Part shown: positions 37,392 to 43,064 of the stretch, piece by piece | Layout of the letters: each line of letters begins with the position of its first letter | Numbering within the stretch: position 1 is the stretch's first letter | Made by a program: the position numbers and the translations under genes | The notes under the pieces: generated by a model | The model's input: the letters and a program-made list of their open reading frames with translations, nothing else | What the model was told of the DNA's origin: nothing | Databases searched by the model: none | From: Sphingobacterium sp. T2 | Lineage (GTDB): Bacteria > Bacteroidota > Bacteroidia > Sphingobacteriales > Sphingobacteriaceae | NCBI RefSeq assembly: GCF_000814685.1 | Contig: NZ_JXAC01000033.1 | Span: 46 to 43,109 of the forward strand | Direction: 5' to 3' | Length of the DNA stretch: 43,064 nucleotides

Positions 37392-37422
37392 AAAAAGGCA
37401 TGAGAATTTCTCATGCCTTTTT
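37392..37422. terminator. Terminator between the Rieske gene and the gal operon
   Basis: AAAAAGGCATGAG/CTCATGCCTTTTT form a perfect 13-bp stem (37392-37404 with 37410-37422, loop AATTT). It would end the leftward Rieske transcript before galT. The remaining bases 37244-37391 are AT-rich and should hold the gal promoter, but no clear TAnnTTTG was found. Confidence 0.88.
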
Positions 37423-37491
37423 ATGAGAAAAAAATATATAGAATTAAAAAGCCCTTAAGTGTAATACATCTCCTTTAGTGAAGTCGTTGTC

Positions 37492-37839
37492 TTATAGTAA
37501 TTTAAAAAAATCTAGGATTTTCCGGAATAAACTTTGAGGAAGCGCAATATATATTCCGTCCTCTCTTTGTTGAAGTCTGTAAGTACGGATATAGTTGTTT
37601 TGTCCTTCAGCTCCCTTTCCATTTATGAGATTGAAGCGGTGCCTGTGGTAAGGGCATATGATTTCACCTTTTTCGCACCAGCCGTAGGCTAAGTTGGCAC
37701 CGGCATGGGGACATCTAGTGGCTGTGGCATACCAGTGTCCCTGATGGTGAATAAGACAGAATTTCGTACCGCTAAGTTTAAGTTGCTGAACTTCTTTTTC
37801 AGAGGAAAATGTCTGTTCGGGAATCCTGAGCCATTTCAT
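37492..37839 (-). CDS. Rieske (2Fe-2S) domain protein
   Basis: The single-domain 115-residue protein has both Rieske cluster motifs: RCPHAGANLAYGW (Cys-x-His) and ICPYHRHRFNLINGKG (Cys-x-x-His). These residues would hold a 2Fe-2S cluster with two Cys and two His ligands. It resembles ferredoxin-like subunits of oxygenases or nitrite reductase small subunits, but no oxygenase gene is nearby. Its electron partner is therefore unknown. It stands as a single leftward gene with a terminator after it. Confidence 0.88.
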   Translation of the reverse strand: MKWLRIPEQTFSSEKEVQQLKLSGTKFCLIHHQGHWYATATRCPHAGANLAYGWCEKGEIICPYHRHRFNLINGKGAEGQNNYIRTYRLQQREDGIYIALPQSLFRKILDFFKLL

Positions 37840-38386
37840 ACCTAAATATAAGCATTATAGGCGGATAGCTTTTAAACTTAAATTTTGATTTTTTTAGAAA
37901 TTTTACGGTTTCCCGTTTTTTTAAAATTTTTCAATAAAATAAGTTTGTTAGAGAAAAGAGTTCAAACCTGATAATCGCCTTGGATATCCATAAAGGCAGC
38001 TATCTATGAGAAGGACCATTCACAAATTCATCTAATTTTTGCTGTAGCGTTTATATATTTCTGTGGATTAAGTGTTCAACTATTTACTATTGATTGAAAG
38101 AATAATGTTAATATTTATTTCACTATATCATAATGCGGAGTTCGATGAAGGTAAAGTTTTCGTAAAGCTCAAGCTCATGGATATCGAAGAGCAGGATGAT
38201 CGACGAGGAGGAGCTGCAAGGTATTATCAGGACAGCAAAACAGATAAAAGAGATGTTCCGAGAGGAAAATAGGAAAGAAAATTACTAAGCTATAAGATAA
38301 CTTTCACGGACGGAAGTGTCATAAGTTTGAGATATATAGTTCATTCGTCATAAGGTTTAGGTAAATTGTAGTTGATGCAGTTGGTA
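37840..38386. other. Intergenic stretch with a possible broken small gene
   Basis: This stretch is mostly AT-rich with stops in all frames. TTACGGTTTCCCGT at 37903-37916 recurs at 40925. At 38105-38288 two overlapping frames look coding: LYHNAEFDEGKVFVKLKLMDIEEQ, then MIDEEELQGIIRTAKQIKEMF, ending at 38288. They join if one G is removed near 38194-38195. This could be a small acidic protein or the tail of a decayed gene. I recognise no family. Confidence 0.3.
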
Positions 38387-38418
38387 AAGAGTCCGATGAT
38401 TCATTGGACTCTTTTTTC
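38387..38418. terminator. Terminator downstream of the 38401 gene
   Basis: AAAGAGTCC/GGACTCTTT form a perfect 9-bp stem around a roughly 11-base loop. A strong T tract follows on the plus strand and a weaker one on the minus strand. It overlaps the end of the leftward envelope-protein gene. Positions are good to about one base. Confidence 0.7.
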
Positions 38419-39014
38419 TTTTTTAGGCATATGGTAGGAAATGCCCCAAGAGAGGCTCATTAGATCCGGATATCCGGGGATAAAAGATACAGCGAGGTTT
38501 ATGGATTCTGAAAGACGGAGTCTATATTCCAACTCACCTCCATACCAAAGAAACATATATTGCCATTTATCTTCCTGCTTTCCTTTGAAGCGATTATACG
38601 GTCCACATAAGCATCTAGGGAGTGCCAATTTTTTCTGTAAACCAGAGTAGGGCCTATTCCTCCATATAAGCTCCCTTTGCGGTGTCCATAGATTTTTGCC
38701 CGCAAGCCTATATGAGAGAATCCGGCAAATTGTTCGGCACAGTCCGCATAAAGCGCTTGAACGGCTTTCAAGGAAAGTGCATCTTTAATGATAAATTTTT
38801 CATAACCGAGAGCTGCACCGTAGTTGATCACACCATAGGCGTTTTTATCCAACTTGTTGGGCATGAGATGCGCATTGTCTCTTTCGCCGTGCGGATGTAT
38901 ACTCAAACCGAAATATTTGAAACTCAGATTGTCCTGTGCGTGTATGGCTTCAGAAAAGAAGATAAGGAAGAAAAGGCTAATAAGAAACCTGTCAGACACT
39001 TTATTGTTTTTCAA
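38401..39014 (-). pseudogene. Hypothetical secreted or outer-membrane beta-barrel-like protein, frameshifted
   Basis: The N-terminus has a signal peptide (FLISLFFLIFFSEAIHA-QD). The rest shows alternating polar and hydrophobic strands with many aromatic residues (KYFGLSIHPHG, VINYGAALGYEKF, GGIGPTLVYRKNW, MFLWYGGELEYRLRL, LMSLSWGISYHM). This suggests a small beta-barrel of about 203 residues. The frame is lost near 38598-38600, where one base (probably T) is missing, and the C-terminal half continues in another frame to 38401. I do not recognise a named family. Tandem 20-base repeats stand about 70 bases upstream. Confidence 0.6.
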
Positions 39015-39084
39015 TATATTTGTCCGGCGATAATAAAAAGTGAAATATCTACTTCCAAGAAATAGGAGACGGGTATCTACTGTA

Positions 39085-39124
39085 ATAAATAGATGTTCAT
39101 CTTCATAAATAGATGTTCATCTTC
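39085..39124 (-). repeat. Perfect tandem duplication of 20 bases
   Basis: ATAAATAGATGTTCATCTTC occurs twice head-to-tail (39085-39104, 39105-39124). Each unit contains the inverted repeat AGATG-TT-CATCT. It lies in the 147-base gap upstream of the leftward envelope-protein gene. This may be an operator pair or a recent slippage duplication. Confidence 0.7.
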
Positions 39125-39161
39125 AAACATCAAAAACGAAAAAGTTCTTTTAGACTTTAAA

Positions 39162-40248
39162 TCACAGATCGTTCATATATACCTTATTCAGCCAGAGGAA
39201 AAGAGGGATATTAATTAAATTGAATGTAAGCTGTTGGTGTTTCATGAGCTTGTCGTATACTTCTGCTATCTTCATATCGTCACGGTTAGAAAACAACGCG
39301 AGTACGTTATTGTCTGTCATATTCCAGACGACAATGTTGTGAAATCCCGTGCTTTCGCCCGAATGGAAAAGAAATAGGTCTCTGCCTTTACGTGTGAAAA
39401 ACCAGCCTAGGCTATAGTATACGTCATCTTTGACATATACAGCATACTTTTCGAGGTGGGCTTTGTAGCTTTCATCCCAAAGTGGGTTTTGGTTATTAAC
39501 CCATTTAAGATATTCTTCCATGGAGATATATACGCCGCCGTCCCCTTTGGTAGCGGAAGTAATGCTTTGGTCCGCCAATCTAAATCCTACGGATGTCGGG
39601 TGGTAACCGTAAGCTCTTTCTTTGTCGTGAGGAGTAGGGTATACGGTAGCACGCTTAATGTCTGAAGGTTTGAATATCAGCTCTTTCACCGCATCGGGAT
39701 AGGATAGCCCGGCGACTTTTTCAACAATCAATGCCAAAAGGCAGTAACCCGTATTGCTATACTGAAACCTCGTTCCGGCAGGGAAGTATACAGAATCTAT
39801 GTCAGCAATAATGTGCAGAACATCGCGGTCGGTGAGCTGTGCAGTCTGATGCGTAGGGATGTGGGACTCATAGTCCACAAGTCCCGAGGTGTGGTTCAAC
39901 AAGTGACTTATAGTTATAGCTTGCGTACGCGGCGGTAAACCCTCCAGATATTTGGATATGGAATCTTCGAGGTTTAACTTACCTTGCCGGTGCAGGCGGT
40001 ATATCGCCATCGCTGTAAATTGTTTGCTGACAGAGGCCATCCTGAAATGAGTAGTCATTGTGATAGGATTAAGCTTTTTCGAGGTTTGCAAGGCCACGCT
40101 GATGGTATGTTGTCTTGCCTTCTGTACGTATGGCAAGGGAGGTGCCGGGAGCTTTGTCGTTGTAAGCCTGACGAAGAATATTGTAAGGTTCCTGCGCGTA
40201 AACTATATGCATGGATATAAGGAGTATAGACAATAAGATTTTCTTCAT
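39162..40248 (-). pseudogene. Serine hydrolase of the beta-lactamase class C / PBP4* fold, frameshifted
   Basis: A signal peptide (MKKILLSILLISMHIVYA-QE) starts at 40248. The catalytic motifs are in order: MASVSKQF (Ser-x-x-Lys), YSNTGYCLL (Tyr-x-Asn) and LFHSGESTGFHN (His-Ser-Gly). SHLLNHTSGL also matches the family. The first 60 residues are in one frame, and the rest in another. They join if one A is removed from the A5 run complementary to 40075-40079 (GLANLEK-LNPITMTTHF). Such proteins include esterases and peptidases as well as beta-lactamases, so resistance should not be assumed. The C-terminus is short, with a hydrophobic IPLFLWLNKVYM tail. Confidence 0.85.
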
Positions 40249-40447
40249 AATGTAATTAAAACTCACTTGTTGATGGCGTTTAGGTGATAATTGAAAGAAA
40301 CCGATTTTAAAGCTTCCGTTTAAAAATACTAAATCTTTTTTGTGGCTATGTATGATTTAGCTACAAAAAAATAGTTTTTATCGTTGAAGGCGCGTGTGCT
40401 TAAGTTTCGGTTTATAGCTTTGCTTTGGTGTTTCAATTTGTAACTTT

Positions 40448-40570
40448 ATGAGAATCAAAATATCCATTATTCATATTCTTGCTATTATTACCATTCTTCT
40501 TTCCCTGTCAGCTCTGGTTTTATTCTATCTGTATATGTCCGTTGCTAGGCCCGACGTATTGGGATTCTAA
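40448..40570 (+). CDS. Possible 40-residue single-pass membrane protein
   Basis: The frame MRIKISIIHILAIITILLSL... has a basic start, one long hydrophobic segment (residues about 6-33) and a short tail ending VARPDVLGF. TAGCTTTG at 40415-40422 matches the Bacteroidota -7 element, 26 bases before the ATG, though no -33 partner was found. A strong terminator lies at 40664, about 95 bases after the stop. The transcription unit thus looks real, but I recognise no family. Between 40571 and 40663 nothing else is seen. Confidence 0.5.
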   Translation: MRIKISIIHILAIITILLSLSALVLFYLYMSVARPDVLGF

Positions 40571-40663
40571 AAATTTTTTTTAGGAAAAGGGTTTGTTTGG
40601 TGCGCTTAGGCTTTACAAGAGCTGATGCTGTTATACATGTTTCTATGATGATATTTCTCATTT

Positions 40664-40702
40664 ATAGTCTTTAGGTATTAAAACTAAAGACTATTTTTTT
40701 TT
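40664..40702 (+). terminator. Strong terminator after the small membrane protein
   Basis: ATAGTCTTTAG/CTAAAGACTAT form a perfect 11-bp stem (40664-40674 with 40684-40694, 9-base loop), followed by a run of T to 40702. The AT-rich bases 40703-40924 show no gene. Confidence 0.9.
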
Positions 40703-40924
40703 AATCGGATATATTTCCTTTATTGAAAAACATAAGATATTTTAGTAATTAGAATTTAAGAAGTAATGTAGGCTGGACGGTACTGGATTTAGCGCTTACC
40801 AAAAATTCTTTTCTCACTGAAACACTAGCGAACGCTATATGACATCATTGGAATAAATACCCCATCTTCTTGGATGACTCTTTATTCTTTTTTGATTATA
40901 ATCTATTAAGTTAAGGTTTACGGA

Positions 40925-40938
40925 TTACGGTTTCCCGT
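40925..40938 (+). repeat. TTACGGTTTCCCGT element, second copy
   Basis: This is identical over 14 bases to 37903-37916. Here it extends to a perfect hairpin TTACGG-TTTC-CCGTAA (40925-40940). It lies 59 bases before the helicase start. Confidence 0.5.
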
Positions 40939-40998
40939 AAGTTTTTTAGGTTTTTCTAAGTATATTTAGAGTCAATTATTAATGTGAATTACTAGGTT

Positions 40999-43062
40999 AT
41001 GGACGCTTTTAAATTGCATCAACAAGTTATTTCGAATTATAAATCATATTTACAGTCTTTTATTAATATCAGAGATCAGAGAATTAAAGAATATATTAAT
41101 AGTGAAGCTTTGGTTAACAATATAATTCCAGAGCCTTTAATTCAGTTTAATCCTTCATTTCAAAAAGGGGAATCATTTCAAGATTTAATAGCGGAGAAAA
41201 TTATTCATCCTGAATTGCCTAGGGCTTTAGGTTCATATAATTTATACAGACATCAAGTTGAGGCGATTCGTTTGGGGGTTCAGGACAAAGGATTCGTTGT
41301 AACTTCTGGTACAGGTTCTGGAAAATCCTTAACATTCTTAGCTACCATTTTTAATGATTTATTTAAACAAGGTGAAGTTAAGAAAAAGGGTGTAAAGGCT
41401 ATTCTTGTTTATCCGATGAATGCTTTAATCAATTCTCAATATGAAGAAATTAAAAAGTATGCGGATAATTATGGGGCAGAATTTCCAATAACATTTGGTC
41501 AATATACAGGGCAAGAAGGTGGTGATGTAAGGAATCGAATAAAAGAAGAACAACCAGACATAATTCTAACTAACTACATGATGTTGGAATTGATAATGAC
41601 GCGTCAATCCGAAAAGTGGATGCGTGAATCGATGCAACAAAATTTGAAATATGTAGTATATGATGAATTGCATACATATCGTGGCAGACAAGGAGCTGAT
41701 GTGAGTCTTTTGAATCGTCGTATTCAGACGCTTTGTGAAAATGATTTGATTTTTATTGGAACATCGGCTACAATGGCTTCTCATGGAACACCTTTAGAAA
41801 AGAAAGAAAAAGTAGCTGAGGTTGCTTCTCAAATATTTGGTAAAGAAATTAATGCATCAGATGTAATTAATGAGTATTTAGAACCGTGTACTTTAGGCAA
41901 AGTTGTAAATGCTTTTTCATTAGCCCAAGCGATAAAAAATGGCATTGATATAAATTGGGATGAAGAACAATTTATTAACAATGAATTAGCCAATTGGATT
42001 GAGCTAAATGTTGCGCTAAAAGATAATTATGGAACCTTAGAAAGAGGGAAACCATTAAATATTAACCAGATTGTTGAACTGATTTATAAAGAAACATCTC
42101 TTGATAAAGAACAGATTAAGAGTGTTTTGATTGATTTGTTGAAATGGGCTGAGAGAATTAATGAAAAGAATAGATTAGCCAAAACCCGTAAATCATTTTT
42201 ACCTTTTAGATTTCATCAGTTTATTTCTCAGACTGGTTCTATTTCTGTTACTCTTGAACCTAGAGCAACGAGACATATAGAATCTACTGATGAAATTTTT
42301 GTGAAGAAAGATGGAATCGAGAAAAAATTATTTCCCGTTTTGTTTTCGCGATATTCTGGATATGATTTTATATGTGTTGAGCTAAATATTGAAAAAGGAC
42401 TATTGGAACCTTTGTCGCCAAGCAACAAGGAAGCTAAAAACAAGAAGCAGGAAGAAATTGACAAAAAGAATCCTAGCTGGGAGGATTTTAAATATGGATA
42501 CATTGTACTAGACGAGGGAGAAGAGTTTTGGAATGTAGATTTTACAGATTTGGTACCATCAGAATGGCTTAATAAGTCGGGTACAGACTTTCTTCCTTAT
42601 TATAAAATGGTTATGCCAACTCCTATCTATTTTAATTCAGAAGGACGATTCTCATTTGATGCAATTTACCCTATTAAAGGGTATTTTATGCCTAAAAAGC
42701 TACGTATAGACCCAACCGCATCGATTGTTTATGAAGATAGCAGAACGGATGACTTTACAAAGTTGTCGCGATTGGGTTCGGAAGGGAGAAGCACGGCGAC
42801 ATCCATATTGTCTTATGTCATTATAGAATCCTTAATGCAGCAAGGTGGAAAAGTACAAGATCAAAAACTTTTAAGTTTTACCGACAACAGACAAGATGCT
42901 TCTCTTCAAGCTGGGCATTTTAATGATTTTTATACCACAATTAGATTGCTGTTCGACCTTAATTTCATGACAATAAAAAATCAGGAAGAAACCATAATTG
43001 AAATTCAATTGAAATTCCATGAATACTTTATACAAAACACATTGATACTTAAGAGAATCTGA
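40999..43062 (+). CDS. Large superfamily 2 DEAD/DEAH-type helicase (COG1205/YprA-like), incomplete
   Basis: The first 687 residues of a big helicase are visible. YRHQVEAIRLG (Q-motif-like) precedes motif I TSGTGSGKSLTFLA near residue 100. Then come VYPMNALINSQYEE (Ia), PDIILTNYMMLELIM (Ib), motif II VVYDELHTYRGRQGAD and motif III GTSATMAS. A domain-2 stretch LLSFTDNRQDASLQAGHFNDF follows near 640. Such proteins usually continue past 1,500 residues, often with a DUF1998 metal-binding end. A stop at 43060-43062, right after this motif, is therefore likely a frameshift. The last 35 codons look atypical. The DNA is noticeably more AT-rich than upstream genes. This family is often found in defence or restriction islands, but no partner gene is in the window. 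Confidence 0.82.
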   Translation: MDAFKLHQQVISNYKSYLQSFINIRDQRIKEYINSEALVNNIIPEPLIQFNPSFQKGESFQDLIAEKIIHPELPRALGSYNLYRHQVEAIRLGVQDKGFVVTSGTGSGKSLTFLATIFNDLFKQGEVKKKGVKAILVYPMNALINSQYEEIKKYADNYGAEFPITFGQYTGQEGGDVRNRIKEEQPDIILTNYMMLELIMTRQSEKWMRESMQQNLKYVVYDELHTYRGRQGADVSLLNRRIQTLCENDLIFIGTSATMASHGTPLEKKEKVAEVASQIFGKEINASDVINEYLEPCTLGKVVNAFSLAQAIKNGIDINWDEEQFINNELANWIELNVALKDNYGTLERGKPLNINQIVELIYKETSLDKEQIKSVLIDLLKWAERINEKNRLAKTRKSFLPFRFHQFISQTGSISVTLEPRATRHIESTDEIFVKKDGIEKKLFPVLFSRYSGYDFICVELNIEKGLLEPLSPSNKEAKNKKQEEIDKKNPSWEDFKYGYIVLDEGEEFWNVDFTDLVPSEWLNKSGTDFLPYYKMVMPTPIYFNSEGRFSFDAIYPIKGYFMPKKLRIDPTASIVYEDSRTDDFTKLSRLGSEGRSTATSILSYVIIESLMQQGGKVQDQKLLSFTDNRQDASLQAGHFNDFYTTIRLLFDLNFMTIKNQEETIIEIQLKFHEYFIQNTLILKRI

Positions 43063-43064
43063 TT

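Noticed and set aside
39162-40248. Antibiotic-resistance beta-lactamase
   Set aside because: The motifs fit the wide class C/PBP4* serine hydrolase group. Nothing points to lactam specificity, and the gene is frameshifted.

Overview
The window looks like chromosomal DNA of a Bacteroidota bacterium, most likely of the Sphingobacteriaceae. This is inferred from a SusC/SusD locus with a hybrid two-component regulator, promoters of the Bacteroidota type (TTTG, about 20 bases, TAnnTTTG), the gene order ftsX-DUF3098-uppP-truB-ribF, and many Bacteroidota-type small hypothetical proteins. There is no rRNA and no CRISPR array. Two tRNA genes (Ser-TGA and His-GTG) are present.

Layout. 1-8840 is a housekeeping block: an orphan ECF sigma factor, tRNA-Ser, ispE, then the leftward cluster ftsX, DUF3098, uppP, truB, ribF, and rightward leuS. 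8840-15650 holds small and hypothetical genes (a 40-residue protein, a Spy-like periplasmic protein, a flavoprotein, DUF937, DUF2891) and htpG. 15645-30370 is a fructan utilisation locus, probably for levan. A leftward hybrid sensor/regulator faces a rightward operon of sugar porter, fructokinase, SusC, SusD, a DUF5018-type surface glycan-binding lipoprotein and two GH32 fructanases. 30390-31060 holds an internally deleted IS66-type element. 31100-33340 has tRNA-His, mazG, a small hypothetical gene and mgtC. 33339-37243 is a leftward galT-galK-sodium/galactose symporter operon. 37490-40250 has a Rieske protein, an envelope protein and a serine hydrolase. 40999 to the end is the start of a large COG1205-type helicase in visibly more AT-rich DNA, possibly the edge of an island that continues outside the window.

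How the genes work together. In the fructan locus, a surface endo-acting GH32 and the binding lipoprotein would cut and hold the polymer, SusC/SusD would import oligosaccharides, the second GH32 would release fructose, and the sugar porter plus fructokinase would bring fructose into glycolysis. The hybrid regulator has a sugar-binding periplasmic domain and is expected to sense fructose. Tandem repeats just upstream of the operon are candidate binding sites. The gal operon similarly pairs uptake with the Leloir pathway.

A strong caveat: at least a dozen genes are broken by single-base shifts, often in homopolymers, and essential or core genes (ribF, truB, htpG, probably ftsX) are among them. 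This pattern fits indel errors in the assembly better than gene decay. Two lesions are different in kind: an in-frame TGA in the hybrid regulator and a 5-base tandem duplication in the DUF937 gene. Fragmented genes are given here as whole spans, with the break positions stated.
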